From Blautia sp. (GTDB lineage: Bacteria > Bacillota > Clostridia > Lachnospirales > Lachnospiraceae): DNA of 64,000 nucleotides. The notes beneath the pieces are model-generated. The model ran no database searches. It was not told the origin of the DNA and was given only the letters and a program-made list of their open reading frames with translations. Each line of letters starts with the position of its first letter. Position 1 is the stretch's first letter. Location: positions 1 through 64,000 of the forward strand of contig JALFGN010000115.1 in the NCBI GenBank assembly GCA_022777285.1, in the 5' to 3' direction. This document shows, piece by piece, positions 1-10,595 of this stretch. The position numbers and the translations under genes were made by a program.

Positions 1-281
1 GATTTCTTTTGATTCTTAATATACTTTTCCACCTGTTCAAGAGTTCTGTCACTTACCGTAGCAACAAAATACGATGGATTCCATAGATGTCCACCCCAAA
101 GCGATTGTTTGATTTCAGGATGTTTGAGAAATAGCCATCTAGCTGTATTCCCTTTTAAAATCTTGATCGCATCCGACAGACGAAGCTGTGGTTTGCAATC
201 TATATGATACTGCAATGAATACACATATCACCTACCATGCGTAACATCTTTTAATATTGTTATATACGATGTTTTATTCAT
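1..281 (-). pseudogene. tnpA: IS200/IS605-family TnpA remnant (internally deleted, in-frame stop, truncated by window edge)
   Basis: Reverse-strand translation gives MNKTSYITILKDVTHGR*YVYSLQYHIDCKPQLRLSDAIKILKGNTARWLFLKHPEIKQSLWGGHLWNPSYFVATVSDRTLEQVEKYIKNQKK. This matches the N-terminal start and the C-terminal half of Y1 transposases, but the HUH-containing middle is absent and there is a TGA at 228-230. Confidence 0.8.
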
Positions 282-321
282 ATTTACATTATACCATACG
301 TATCTTAATTGTACAAGTAAA

Positions 322-361
322 GCCACCTAACTCACGACTAAAGTCACGAGTGTGCGGTGGC
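322..361. repeat. Subterminal palindrome of an IS200/IS605-type element end
   Basis: GCCACCtaaCTCacGACTaaAGTCacGAGtgtgcGGTGGC imperfect hairpin just upstream of the tnpA remnant, typical of this family. Confidence 0.7.
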
Positions 362-398
362 AATTCATCAAAACTTTCATTTCTCTTCACCACTTCTC

Positions 399-1253
399 CT
401 ATCTTCTTTTTTTATTATAAAATCGAGTAGCATTTTGAGTGGTTTGTTCAACAATCTCTTCATAGTCCATGCCATAAATTTCAGCAAGCTTCTCAATGAT
501 AATCGGCAGATTCAGCGGTGAATTTTTCTTCCCTTTCGGTCTCGTCCCATCGGGATAACAAGGTTTTATGTATGGAGCATCCGTTTCCAGAAGAATCCGT
601 TCCTTCGGCATAGATACGATTGCCTGGCAAAGCGCCTGGTTCTCTTCAAATGTAATTGCACCTCCAATCCCAAAGTATATCTGAGCAGATAAAGTCAGGT
701 ATTCTTCCGTCAGAAATGACTCACCATGATAACAATGAATAACTGCTTTATCCTTGTAATCCATTTCTTCCAATATTTTCATCAAATCATAATCCGCTTT
801 GTGAATCTCTTTATCATTCGACCGTATATGCAATACCACCGGAAGCTGATTCCTTTGCGCACACATCAACATTCTTCTCAATGTTTCACGCTGTTTTTTC
901 TGTGAAGTCTCATCTGTAACCCGGTAATAGTCAAGTCCCGTTTTTATTAGTCGGATTTTATCTCTATATTCGTAAACATAGTGATTAACCTTTTCCATAA
1001 GTTCATCCACATTCGTCCCAGCAGAAATCAATTTCGGATGCTGTCCTACTCCAATTCCCATACAGGAATCAAAATTCGACATAACTCCTGCCATATCTTC
1101 AAAATCATCAATATTGATAGGAATCTCCATAAACCGAATTCTTTGTTTTTTCATTTCATCTATCTGGGTTTTGGCCCAACAGTTCCTGGTCTTAGGATTA
1201 AAACTATGAACATGTGTGTCAATAATCAAAGATTCACCTTCTTCCATTTGCAT
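399..1253 (-). CDS. TatD family metal-dependent hydrolase
   Basis: IIDTHVHSF, GVGQHPKL, VVLHIRS, AVIHCYHG and LLETDAPY motifs. Confidence 0.85.
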   Translation of the reverse strand: MQMEEGESLIIDTHVHSFNPKTRNCWAKTQIDEMKKQRIRFMEIPINIDDFEDMAGVMSNFDSCMGIGVGQHPKLISAGTNVDELMEKVNHYVYEYRDKIRLIKTGLDYYRVTDETSQKKQRETLRRMLMCAQRNQLPVVLHIRSNDKEIHKADYDLMKILEEMDYKDKAVIHCYHGESFLTEEYLTLSAQIYFGIGGAITFEENQALCQAIVSMPKERILLETDAPYIKPCYPDGTRPKGKKNSPLNLPIIIEKLAEIYGMDYEEIVEQTTQNATRFYNKKRR

Positions 1254-1258
1254 GTTCC

Positions 1259-1612
1259 TTATCTCTCTGCCACTTCAATTATATGCCCATCCGGATCTGT
1301 CAACCTGACTACACGCTTTCCCCAGGAATTCACTCTGACATTCATAACCTGACCGCTCTCAGACATATACTTTTCAATTTTGCACAAAAATGCATCCAGA
1401 TTGCTCTCCAAAAAGAATAGTTCCGATGCATTCCCGATAACCGTATGTGTTTCTATTAACTGTTCCCAGATCTTTTGTTCCTGTAATACCAGTCCTTCTG
1501 TTAGAATAACATTTTCTCCAAAATTATTTTTCACGATTAAACCAAAATATTCCTGATAGAATGCCTTCGACTTCTCTATGTCACTCACAACAATCAATAT
1601 GTTTTTTAACAC
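1259..1612 (-). CDS. VOC/glyoxalase family protein
   Basis: LKNILIVVSDIEKSKAFYQEYFGL and DPDGHIIEVAER; GTG start at 1612 behind a GGAGAAGG-like RBS preferred over the ORF-track ATG at 1666. Confidence 0.75.
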   Translation of the reverse strand: MLKNILIVVSDIEKSKAFYQEYFGLIVKNNFGENVILTEGLVLQEQKIWEQLIETHTVIGNASELFFLESNLDAFLCKIEKYMSESGQVMNVRVNSWGKRVVRLTDPDGHIIEVAER

Positions 1613-1732
1613 AGCTATTCCTTCTCCTCTCAATCCCAGATATTCTAAAATTCCAAGTTTCAGCACTATTTGAGCTCATATCCCGAACCTGTTTCGCAAT
1701 TACCTATATATAATGTAAAAAAATAGCAGCGG

Positions 1733-2641
1733 TCAGGTTAAAAGGGTATCATGTTCATGCCGGGTACGGTATTCTCTTGGCGTACATCCATTGCATTCCA
1801 GAAAATATTTGGAGAAATAACTCAGGTGATTAAAGCCACATAAAAGAGCAATTTCTGTAATGCTTTTGGGCGTAGTACACAGGAGCCGGCAGCTGATTTT
1901 CAATCTATAGGAATTCAGAAAATCAATGGGTGACTGCTGCATATAGTGTTTAAAAATCTGACAACATTTACTGCGACCGACATGACCGGCAGCAGCAATA
2001 TCATTAAGTGTGATTTTTTCTGGATAGTTCTGATAAATAAAGGATACCATGTTTTTCTGAATATTCAGATCCGGATTTAGTGTTTCTGAATGTCTGGAGG
2101 AAGAGAGGATATCGGATTGAATTAGAAATCCCCATAATTCCAGTATATTTCCCATTATCCGTAATTCATAAGCCGGTTTGTTGTCTTCTTTCAGTTGAAC
2201 AATCTTCTGCAATCTGGACGATACTTGCTGACCAGAGGCATCTGCGGAATGAAAAAGCAGATATTCAAGACTGCTGTCTTCAAGAAAAGGCAAAAAATAC
2301 TGTTTATAAAGAAGCTGATTATGACTAAATAAGGAAGGGTGAAATATAACACAAACAAAATAGCAGTCCTGTTGTTCATAGTCATATCCGTAGTGCATTT
2401 GCCTCGCATTGACCATCAGGGAATCACCCTTGTTTAAAATCAGTTTTTTTCCATTTACATAGTATCTCATTTTTCCATTTATAATATAAACCCATTCAAT
2501 ATCATCATGCCAGTGGCAGGGTGCACACATATTATAGTAAGTGGACAGGCTGGCGACTCTGATATATAAAGGGATTCCGGAACGATTATAGGCGACCACT
2601 TCGGAAGAATCCGGCATAAGTTCTGCTTTAAATAGTTTCAA
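1733..2641 (-). CDS. AraC family transcriptional regulator (cupin plus HTH)
   Basis: N-terminal cupin-like CHWHDDIEWVYIINGKMRYYVNG; C-terminal HTH ITEIALLCGFNHLSYFSKYFLECNGCTPREYR. Confidence 0.9.
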   Translation of the reverse strand: MKLFKAELMPDSSEVVAYNRSGIPLYIRVASLSTYYNMCAPCHWHDDIEWVYIINGKMRYYVNGKKLILNKGDSLMVNARQMHYGYDYEQQDCYFVCVIFHPSLFSHNQLLYKQYFLPFLEDSSLEYLLFHSADASGQQVSSRLQKIVQLKEDNKPAYELRIMGNILELWGFLIQSDILSSSRHSETLNPDLNIQKNMVSFIYQNYPEKITLNDIAAAGHVGRSKCCQIFKHYMQQSPIDFLNSYRLKISCRLLCTTPKSITEIALLCGFNHLSYFSKYFLECNGCTPREYRTRHEHDTLLT

Positions 2642-2763
2642 AAAATATCACCTCCCGTATGTACGATTTTTATAAAACTTTTGTACTATTATGATAGATT
2701 TTCCGTTTTTGCCATACTATAATTATAACATCTGCAGAAGCAAAAAATCAATCAGAGGGACTT

Positions 2764-4119
2764 ATGAAATCAGAAAAAAGAATTTTTTACAAAAAACTGA
2801 CGGGTCTGGTGCTTCCAATCGCACTCCAGAATCTCATGACTGCACTGGTAAGTGCTTCAGATGCTTTTATGCTGGGCTTTGTCAATCAGACATCATTGTC
2901 GGCAGTTTCACTGGCAACGCAGATACAGTTTGTACATAATTTGTTTATGCTGGCACTTACGATAGGTACTACTACATTAGCAGCTCAATACTGGGGAAAG
3001 GGTGACACAGATTCTGTAGAGGAGGTTCTGGCGATTGTTCTCAAGATTTCCCTGACTGTATCCTTTGTGTTTTCTGCAGCTGCTTTGCTGGCACCTGAAG
3101 CTCTTATGAAAATTTTTACAGATGATATGGAACTGATTCAGGCAGGAATTCCATACCTTCGGATTGTAAGCGGTTCTTATTTGTTTATGGGATTTTCACA
3201 GGTTTATCTGTGTATTATGAAGAACAGTGGAAGAACTGCGAAAAGTACTGTGTACGGCTCCACAGCGGTTGTAATTAATATTGTTCTGAATGTGGTGCTT
3301 ATTTTTGGTCCGGCTGGATTTCCGGCTATGGGAATTGCAGGGGCAGCATTAGCTACGACTGTTTCCAGAGGGATTGAACTGATGTTGACATTATATGAAA
3401 ATACATTACGTTCACAGGTGTGCGTAAGAATAAAATATATTCGCCACAGTTCAGAGAGATTAAAAAAGGATTTCTGGCATTATACATCCCCTGTTCTTGG
3501 CAATGAGCTGGTATGGGGCTGTGGATTTACTATGTTTTCGGTAATTATGGGACATCTTGGCACGGATGCGGTAGCTGCGAATTCTGTTGCGAATATCCTG
3601 AAAAATATCATTGCCTGCGTGTGCAATGGAATTGGGAGCGGAAGTGGAATTCTGGTTGGAAATGAGCTGGGAAAAGGAAAGCTCGAACAGGCCAGAGAAT
3701 ATGGAGACAGACTTTTTAAAATTGCAGTATTTACAGGTGTGATTTCAGGTTTTGTATTGCTGGCAGTGAGTCCGGTTCTTCAGATATTTACAGGAAATCT
3801 CAGCTCACAGGCGCACATATATCTGAAAAATATGATTTATATCTGCAGTTATTATATGATAGGAAAAGCAGTAAGTGCTTTAGGGATTGCGGGTATTTTC
3901 TGCGCAGGAGGAGATACAAAATTTGGATTGCTGTGTGATGCGGTAACGATGTGGGTAATTGTGATTCCGGCAGGAATGATCGCCGCGTTTGTGTTGAAAC
4001 TTCCGGTTATGATGGTCTATTTTATTATCAGTATGGATGAAATGGTTAAAATGCCGGCCATTTACATTCATTATAAAAAATATAAATGGGTGAAAAATCT
4101 CACACAAAATACAATATAA
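2764..4119 (+). CDS. MATE family efflux transporter
   Basis: 451 aa, multiple TM segments, LVLPIALQNLMTALVSASDAFMLGFVNQTSLSAVSLATQI signature. Confidence 0.9.
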   Translation: MKSEKRIFYKKLTGLVLPIALQNLMTALVSASDAFMLGFVNQTSLSAVSLATQIQFVHNLFMLALTIGTTTLAAQYWGKGDTDSVEEVLAIVLKISLTVSFVFSAAALLAPEALMKIFTDDMELIQAGIPYLRIVSGSYLFMGFSQVYLCIMKNSGRTAKSTVYGSTAVVINIVLNVVLIFGPAGFPAMGIAGAALATTVSRGIELMLTLYENTLRSQVCVRIKYIRHSSERLKKDFWHYTSPVLGNELVWGCGFTMFSVIMGHLGTDAVAANSVANILKNIIACVCNGIGSGSGILVGNELGKGKLEQAREYGDRLFKIAVFTGVISGFVLLAVSPVLQIFTGNLSSQAHIYLKNMIYICSYYMIGKAVSALGIAGIFCAGGDTKFGLLCDAVTMWVIVIPAGMIAAFVLKLPVMMVYFIISMDEMVKMPAIYIHYKKYKWVKNLTQNTI

Positions 4120-4134
4120 TATATAAAGGAGAAT

Positions 4135-4770
4135 ATGACAATGAATCAGAGAGAAAGAATGTTAAACGGACTTCCGTATAAGGCCTGGTTAGATGGTCTT
4201 GAAGAGGACAGACAGGCATGTAAGCAGAAAATTTATGATTTTAATCAACTGCCGCCATCTAGGCAGAACAAAGAAGCTCCCCAGATGATCAAAGCGCTTT
4301 TTGGTAAAACAGGAGACCGTGTATGGGTGGAAGCACCGTTCCATTGCGATTATGGGTGGAATATTGAGGTAGGCGAGAATTTCTATTCCAATTATAATCT
4401 TACCATTCTTGATGTAGGTAAGGTGACAATTGGAAAAAATGTTCAGATTGCACCAAATGTTTCTATTTATACAGCCGGACATCCGGTACATCCGGACAGC
4501 CGCAATTCCGGATATGAATATGGTATTCCTGTTACAATTGGAGACAATGTATGGATTGGTGGAAATACCGTAATTCTTCCAGGAGTCACAATTGGAAATA
4601 ACGTAGTCATTGGTGCAGGAAGTGTGATATCCAAAGACATTCCGGACAATATGATTGCAGTTGGAAATCCATGCAAAGTAATCCGCGAGATTATAGATGA
4701 AGATAGAATTTACTACTTCAAAAAACAGAAATTTGATGAAGAAGCATGGGATGAGATAAATAATAAGTAA
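4135..4770 (+). CDS. maa: Sugar O-acetyltransferase (maltose/galactoside acetyltransferase-like)
   Basis: N-terminal Maa domain plus left-handed beta-helix hexapeptide repeats (IGDNVWIGGNTVILPGVTIGNNVVIGAGSVISKDIPDN). Confidence 0.9.
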   Translation: MTMNQRERMLNGLPYKAWLDGLEEDRQACKQKIYDFNQLPPSRQNKEAPQMIKALFGKTGDRVWVEAPFHCDYGWNIEVGENFYSNYNLTILDVGKVTIGKNVQIAPNVSIYTAGHPVHPDSRNSGYEYGIPVTIGDNVWIGGNTVILPGVTIGNNVVIGAGSVISKDIPDNMIAVGNPCKVIREIIDEDRIYYFKKQKFDEEAWDEINNK

Positions 4771-4791
4771 AAATAGGAAAGAAAGAGCAGA

Positions 4792-4878
4792 TTACCAGGA
4801 AAGGGGCTGTCGGCGTAATTTTCTAAGCCGCTCTGGTACTTCCTTCATACTTGTAATTGGTTTATAACTTTCACCCAT
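4792..4878 (-). CDS. Small ORF of 28 aa, unknown (possible gene remnant or small protein)
   Basis: MGESYKPITSMKEVPERLRKLRRQPLSW* with GGAG about 9 nt upstream of ATG; not in the supplied ORF track because it is short. Confidence 0.3.
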   Translation of the reverse strand: MGESYKPITSMKEVPERLRKLRRQPLSW

Positions 4879-4954
4879 GATGTTTTTCTCCAAAATTAGA
4901 TTTACTGTTTTGCAGAAGTTGACTGCCGGAATATAAGATTTTAGAGACGAAAAA

Positions 4955-4985
4955 AGCACCTCTTAGATTAACTCTAAGAAGTGCT
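4955..4985 (-). terminator. Intrinsic terminator of the lysS transcript
   Basis: AGCACcTCTTAGA-ttaac-TCTAAGAaGTGCT hairpin followed by a T tract on the minus strand. Confidence 0.8.
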
Positions 4986-5114
4986 CTCGTTTCATTGTCA
5001 AACCTGTGTCTTTTCATCTGAAATTTGTCATGCTTCATAACGATTCATCATTATCCCAAATTTTGTTGTCAAATGAGATCTGACATCATGGTTTTAGACA
5101 TTTTATATTTAATT

Positions 5115-7058
5115 TTAGTACAGCTTTGCACCAGCCGGGATGTGGTTATCAACCATTAGAAGATGAAGTTTCTCTTCTCCTTCTTCCTCATGGATTGCTG
5201 ATAATAACATACCGCAAGATTCAATACCCATCATTGCTCTTGGCGGCAGGTTTGTGATAGCGATCAGCGTTTTACCAACCAATTCTTCCGGCTCGTAAAA
5301 TGCGTGAATACCACTTAAAATCGTACGATCTGTGCCTGTTCCATCGTCCAGAGTAAACTGTAAAAGTTTCTTGGACTTCGGTACTGCGATGCACTCTTTT
5401 ACCTTTACTGCACGGAAATCAGATTTGCTGAATGTATCAAAATCAACAGATTCCTCAAATAATGGCTCAATCTTCACCTTAGAGAAATCAATCTTTTCTA
5501 CCGGCTTTGCATCCTGTGCGGAAGCAGTGGATGTACACTGTGCTGCGTTGTTTGCTTCGTTCTTTGCTGCGCCCTGTGACTTCATTGTCGGGAACAGCAA
5601 CACATCACGAATCGCTGCGGAATCAGTCAGCAGCATACACATTCTGTCTATACCGAATCCAATACCACCTGTCGGCGGCATACCGATTTCCAGTGCATTC
5701 ATGAAATCTTCATCTGTAGTATTTGCTTCTTCATCACCCTGTGCCAGTTGTTCTTCCTGTGCTTTGAAACGTTCTCTCTGATCGATCGGATCATTCAACT
5801 CAGAATAAGCATTTGCCATTTCCCATCCATTCATGAAGAACTCAAAACGCTCTACATAGTCTGGATTTTCCGGTTTCTTTTTGGTTAATGGAGAAATCTC
5901 TACCGGATGGTCCATAACGAACGTCGGCTGAATCAGGTGTTCTTCTACATATTCTTCGAAGAACAGGTTCAGGATATCACCTTTTTTATGTCTTTCTTCA
6001 TATTCAATATGATGTGCATCTGCAAGTGCTCTTGCTTCTTCCAGTGTATGCACTTCATTGAAGTCTACATTTGCATATTTTTTCACTGCATCTACCATAG
6101 TAATACGTTCAAATGGTTTACCCAGATCCATTTCAATTCCATTATAAACGATCTGTGTAGTACCCAGTACTTCCTGTGCTACATGACGATACAGATTTTC
6201 TGTCAGGTCCATCATTCCTTTGTAATCTGTATATGCCTGATACAGTTCCATCAGCGTGAATTCCGGATTGTGTCTTGTATCAAGACCTTCGTTACGGAAT
6301 ACACGACCAATCTCATATACACGTTCCAGACCGCCTACAATCAGTCTCTTTAAATAAAGCTCCAGAGAAATTCTCAGCTTAAAGTCTTCATCAAGGGCGT
6401 TAAAATGTGTTTCAAAAGGTCTTGCTGCTGCTCCACCGGCATTTGCTACCAGCATTGGAGTTTCCACTTCCATAAATCCTTGTCCGTCCAGGTATTTACG
6501 GATTGCGCTGATAATTTTAGAACGTTTGATAAATGTATCTTTTACTTCCGGATTCATGATCAGATCCACATATCTCTGACGATAACGAAGATCCGTGTTA
6601 GTAAGACCATGGAATTTTTCCGGAAGAACCTGCAGACTCTTGGAAAGCAGTGTTACTGCAGTGGCATGAATAGAGATTTCACCGGTTTTTGTTTTGAAGA
6701 CATCTCCTTCGATGCCTACAATATCACCGATATCCATTTTCTTGAAATCTTTATAAGAGTCTTCACCGATATTATCACGGGCTACATAAGACTGAATATT
6801 TCCCTGTAAATCCTGTATATTGCAGAAGGAAGCTTTTCCCATTACACGTTTAGACATAATACGTCCTGCTACAGATACTGCTTTTCCTTCCAACTCTTCA
6901 AAAGCATCTTTGATTTCCTGGCTGTGATGTGTTGCATCATATTTTACAATCTGGAACGGATCTTTTCCGTTTGCCTGCAACTCTGCCAATTTTTCACGAC
7001 GAACCTTCAGTAACTGATTCAGGTCCTGTTCCTGTGTGTTCTTTCTCTGTTCTGCCAC
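5115..7058 (-). CDS. lysS: Class II lysyl-tRNA synthetase with C-terminal EMAP-II/Arc1p-like tRNA-binding domain
   Basis: Class II motifs ([25 protein letters not shown]); extra C-terminal domain [31 protein letters not shown]...[18 protein letters not shown]. Confidence 0.95.
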   Translation of the reverse strand: MAEQRKNTQEQDLNQLLKVRREKLAELQANGKDPFQIVKYDATHHSQEIKDAFEELEGKAVSVAGRIMSKRVMGKASFCNIQDLQGNIQSYVARDNIGEDSYKDFKKMDIGDIVGIEGDVFKTKTGEISIHATAVTLLSKSLQVLPEKFHGLTNTDLRYRQRYVDLIMNPEVKDTFIKRSKIISAIRKYLDGQGFMEVETPMLVANAGGAAARPFETHFNALDEDFKLRISLELYLKRLIVGGLERVYEIGRVFRNEGLDTRHNPEFTLMELYQAYTDYKGMMDLTENLYRHVAQEVLGTTQIVYNGIEMDLGKPFERITMVDAVKKYANVDFNEVHTLEEARALADAHHIEYEERHKKGDILNLFFEEYVEEHLIQPTFVMDHPVEISPLTKKKPENPDYVERFEFFMNGWEMANAYSELNDPIDQRERFKAQEEQLAQGDEEANTTDEDFMNALEIGMPPTGGIGFGIDRMCMLLTDSAAIRDVLLFPTMKSQGAAKNEANNAAQCTSTASAQDAKPVEKIDFSKVKIEPLFEESVDFDTFSKSDFRAVKVKECIAVPKSKKLLQFTLDDGTGTDRTILSGIHAFYEPEELVGKTLIAITNLPPRAMMGIESCGMLLSAIHEEEGEEKLHLLMVDNHIPAGAKLY

Positions 7059-7078
7059 TTTTCACACTCTCCTTAATC

Positions 7079-7561
7079 TTAAATGTTTCTCTCAATCTCC
7101 AGAACTTTGTATTCAATAACACCAGACGGCATTTCTACCTGTACGGTATCCCCTTTCTTTGCACCGATCAGAGCTTTTCCTACCGGTGCTTCATTGGAAA
7201 TCTTTCCTTCCAGGCTGTTTGCCTCTGTGGATCCTACGATTTTAAATTCGATTTCTTCGTCAAATTCCACATCATATACTTTTACCTTACATCCAACACT
7301 GATTGTTTCCAGATTCACTTCATCTTCTACTACAACTTCAGCATTTTTCAAAATTTTTTCAATTTCTTCAATACGTGCTTCGATATCACGCTGCTCATCT
7401 TTTGCTGCATCGTATTCTGCATTTTCAGATAAGTCACCCTGTTCTCTTGCTTCTTTGATTTTTCCTGCAACTTCTTTTCTTTTGTTTACTTTCAGATCAT
7501 GCAGCTCGTCTTCCAGTTTTTTCAGACCTGCATATGTCAGTATGTTTTTCTTTTCTTCCAT
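7079..7561 (-). CDS. greA: Transcription elongation factor GreA
   Basis: 160 aa, KKLEDELHDLKVNKRKEVAGKIKEAREQGDLSENAEYDAAKDEQ. Confidence 0.95.
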   Translation of the reverse strand: MEEKKNILTYAGLKKLEDELHDLKVNKRKEVAGKIKEAREQGDLSENAEYDAAKDEQRDIEARIEEIEKILKNAEVVVEDEVNLETISVGCKVKVYDVEFDEEIEFKIVGSTEANSLEGKISNEAPVGKALIGAKKGDTVQVEMPSGVIEYKVLEIERNI

Positions 7562-7688
7562 AATTAAACACCCTTTCCTCTATCATTACAGGAGTTTTTC
7601 TACTCCATATAATTTTCAACAGTCCCAATATTATAAATGAAAGCTTTAAAAAAGTCAATAATTAATTCATTCTCTTAAAACAGTTTTC

Positions 7689-8651
7689 TTAGAACAGTTC
7701 CACCAGTTTTTCCAGCTGTTCATAAGTTTCCACTTCATTTACCTGTCTGCGCACAGATGCAGAATGCGGCATTCCTGCAGTATACCAGGCTACATGCTTT
7801 CGCATTTCCCGCATTCCTGTATATTCTCCTTTGTACTCAATCTGCAGACGGGCATGTTTGAGAATCATTTCTTTTACTTCCTGAACACCAGGTTCCTCTT
7901 CTTTTACACCGGTTTCCAGAAACCGGTTGATTCTCCCAAAAATCCAGGGATTTCCCCGAGCAGCCCTTCCAATCATAATACCGTCACATCCGGTTTCTTC
8001 TATAAGTCTCTTTGCACTTTCTGGAGAATTGACATCCCCATTTCCTATGACTGGTATTGATACGGCTTCTTTCACCTGACGGATAATGTCCCAGTCTGCT
8101 TTTCCTGCATAATACTGTTCCCTTGTCCTGCCATGAACAGCGATTGCTGCTGCCCCGGAAGCTTCAATGATTTTTGCAATTTCCACTGCATTTACAGAAC
8201 CTTCCGTAAATCCTTTTCGAATCTTTACCGTAAGTGGTTTCTTGATCGCAGATGCCATTTTACTCACGATTTCCCCTACAAGCTTCGGATTTTTCATAAG
8301 TGCAGACCCTTCCTGATTATTTACCACTTTCGGCACTGGACATCCCATATTGATATCCAGTATATCAAAAGGCTCGTCTTCAATCTGGGCAGCAATTTCT
8401 GCCATCAGATCCGGTTCTGAACCAAAGAGCTGAAGAGATACCGGCCGCTCTTCTGGCAATATTCGCATCAGACTCTTTGTATTTTTATTTTTAAAATGAA
8501 TTGCTTTTGCACTGATCATTTCCGTGCACAGTAACCCTGCTCCCTGCTCCTTACAGAGCAAACGAAATGGCAGGTCAGTAACCCCTGCCATAGGCGCAAG
8601 TATCAGATTGTTTTCCAATGTTACATTTCCAATGGTCAGCCTCACTCTCAT
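7689..8651 (-). CDS. dusB: tRNA-dihydrouridine synthase
   Basis: LILAPMAGVTDLPFR, DINMGCPVPKVVNNQEGSALMKNP, HGRTREQYYAGKADW. Confidence 0.95.
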   Translation of the reverse strand: MRVRLTIGNVTLENNLILAPMAGVTDLPFRLLCKEQGAGLLCTEMISAKAIHFKNKNTKSLMRILPEERPVSLQLFGSEPDLMAEIAAQIEDEPFDILDINMGCPVPKVVNNQEGSALMKNPKLVGEIVSKMASAIKKPLTVKIRKGFTEGSVNAVEIAKIIEASGAAAIAVHGRTREQYYAGKADWDIIRQVKEAVSIPVIGNGDVNSPESAKRLIEETGCDGIMIGRAARGNPWIFGRINRFLETGVKEEEPGVQEVKEMILKHARLQIEYKGEYTGMREMRKHVAWYTAGMPHSASVRRQVNEVETYEQLEKLVELF

Positions 8652-9430
8652 TAACCTCTGCTTTTTTTCGTTTTTTCAAAAATAATCCGAAGTCCTTCCA
8701 ATGTAAGCTGTGTATCGTATACATCAATCATCTTTGTTTCATCTGCAATTATTTTCCCGAGACCACCGGTTGCCACAACTTTCAGATTTTTAATTCCGGA
8801 CTCTTCTTTTACTTTTGTAATAATATATTCCACTTGTCCGATATATCCATATACAAGACCTGCCTGCATACTCGTGATGGTTTCTTTTGCCAGAATAGAA
8901 TCCGGCTTTTCTATGGCGATTTTCGGCAGCTTGGCTGCATCCTGCCACAGAGCCTTTGCACTGATCCCGATTCCCGGAGAAGTAATTCCTGCTATGAAAC
9001 TTCCATCTTCTGTAATCAAATCGTACGTAGTTGCTGTACCGAAATCGAGTACAAGAACCGGTCCGCCATAGATATCATATGCAGCTACTGCATCTACGAT
9101 TCGGTCTGCACCGATTTCTTTCGGATTTACAGCACTGATTCGAATGCCGGTTTTACTTCCGGGACCTACATGCAGAGGTTTTGTATTGAAATATTTTATG
9201 ATTGCACTGGACAAAGAATGCATAACATCCGGTACAACGGAACTGATAATCACATCCTTTATATTTCCTTTTGGAATTCCTCTGCATTCCAACATACTAC
9301 ACATCAGAATCCCATACTCATCCGAAGTTCTGCTTTGCTGGGTAGTCATACGAAAGGTAGCCTTCAGCTCTTCTTTTTCAAATACACCCAGCGTAATATT
9401 GGTGTTTCCCACATCAATCACTAATAACAT
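8651..9430 (-). CDS. coaX: Type III pantothenate kinase
   Basis: [41 protein letters not shown]. Confidence 0.95.
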   Translation of the reverse strand: MLLVIDVGNTNITLGVFEKEELKATFRMTTQQSRTSDEYGILMCSMLECRGIPKGNIKDVIISSVVPDVMHSLSSAIIKYFNTKPLHVGPGSKTGIRISAVNPKEIGADRIVDAVAAYDIYGGPVLVLDFGTATTYDLITEDGSFIAGITSPGIGISAKALWQDAAKLPKIAIEKPDSILAKETITSMQAGLVYGYIGQVEYIITKVKEESGIKNLKVVATGGLGKIIADETKMIDVYDTQLTLEGLRIIFEKTKKSRG

Positions 9431-9433
9431 ATT

Positions 9434-9790
9434 CTATTCTTCTCCTCCGTCCGAATTTTCATCCACATCTTCACCAAGAAAAAATACCCGGTAATAAAGT
9501 TCCAGAGATTCCAACAGTTCCTGTTTGCTTCTTTGCAGTTCTTTGATTCTCAGAACACTTCCAATCTCATCAAACATGGCATCTGCATCCAGCGCTTCTA
9601 CTTTAAACTGCAGTTCTCCATCTTCATCAAATTCCAGCGTCAGGATACCACCGATTTCCTCCGTATACATGACACACATAATGTGAAGTTCATCCTGTAT
9701 GGACTGAGGAAGTGCCCGGAAATCCTCATTAAAATAATATTTCTGTTCATAGGCGCTTGCACCGCAAAGTACTACTTTGTCCTTATACAT
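9434..9790 (-). CDS. Conserved hypothetical protein (DUF6145-like)
   Basis: 118 aa, MYKDKVVLCGASAYEQKYYFNEDFRALPQSIQDELHIMCVMYTEEIGG; lies between birA and coaX. Family name from memory. Confidence 0.6.
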   Translation of the reverse strand: MYKDKVVLCGASAYEQKYYFNEDFRALPQSIQDELHIMCVMYTEEIGGILTLEFDEDGELQFKVEALDADAMFDEIGSVLRIKELQRSKQELLESLELYYRVFFLGEDVDENSDGGEE

Positions 9791-9816
9791 ATACCCTCCA
9801 TAAACTTGTCCGTTGT

Positions 9817-10590
9817 TTAAACATATCCATATAATCCCCGCACAGATACTTCACCTGCAAAGATTTCCGCACAGGTACCATCCTCTTTTTCAACCAGTAG
9901 TTCTCCCTTTTCGTTGATTCCGCGGCAGATTCCTGTGTATGTTTCTGTCTTTTCGAGAATCTGTACCTCATGGTCCTTATTGATCAGCACGCGATGATAG
10001 GTTTCCTTCAGAAAATCCAGTGTAAAGGTTTCCATGAATGTTTCATAATATTGTTCAAAAAACCACAAAAGCGTCTGCGCCATCTGATCTCTGTCCACAT
10101 TTTTTCCACATTCCAATTTCAAAGATGTGGCTATTTCCTGAATTTCTTTCGGGAATTCTTCCATATTCAGATTGATTCCGATTCCTACAACCACATATTC
10201 GATCTTCCCATCTGACATTCCCATTTCTGTAAGAATACCAGTCGTTTTTTTTCTGTTTATCACTACATCATTCGGCCACTTAATTTGTGCTTCCAGACCG
10301 GTGAGATGACGGATAGCCATACATGCAGCCAGGCCCATTATAAGTGTCATCATTGGAGCTTTCTCCGGCGGCATTTCCGGTTTCAGCAGAAGAGACATGG
10401 CAAGACCGCTTCCCTTGGGATTTTCCCAGACTCTTCCGACTCTTCCCTTTCCTTTTGTCTGACTGTCAGCAAGATAGACCGAACCGGAAGGCGCGCCTTC
10501 CTTCGCCTCCCGTTTTGCCCAGTCATTTGTGGAATCTATCTCATCCCTGAAATTCCATGGATTTCCCATCCACTTTGCCTTTTTCGTCAT
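9817..10590 (-). CDS. birA: Biotin--[acetyl-CoA-carboxylase] ligase (no N-terminal HTH)
   Basis: DSTNDWAKREAKEGAPSGSVYLADSQTKGKGRVGRVWENPKGSGLAMSLLLKP, IKWPNDVVINRKKTTGILTE. Confidence 0.92.
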   Translation of the reverse strand: MTKKAKWMGNPWNFRDEIDSTNDWAKREAKEGAPSGSVYLADSQTKGKGRVGRVWENPKGSGLAMSLLLKPEMPPEKAPMMTLIMGLAACMAIRHLTGLEAQIKWPNDVVINRKKTTGILTEMGMSDGKIEYVVVGIGINLNMEEFPKEIQEIATSLKLECGKNVDRDQMAQTLLWFFEQYYETFMETFTLDFLKETYHRVLINKDHEVQILEKTETYTGICRGINEKGELLVEKEDGTCAEIFAGEVSVRGLYGYV

Positions 10591-10595
10591 CCTTT

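Noticed and set aside
981-1352. ORF-track plus-strand ORF (123 aa)
   Set aside because: Antisense to the TatD and VOC genes, no recognisable domain, biased composition typical of shadow ORFs.
7083-7640. 185-aa plus-strand ORF rich in Ser/Phe
   Set aside because: Complete antisense shadow of greA; composition reflects complement of Lys/Glu-rich coding sequence.
8618-9424. 268-aa plus-strand ORF
   Set aside because: Antisense of coaX, no motif; coaX is unambiguous.
9817-10590. BirA without HTH as unusual
   Set aside because: Monofunctional biotin ligases lacking the repressor domain are common.
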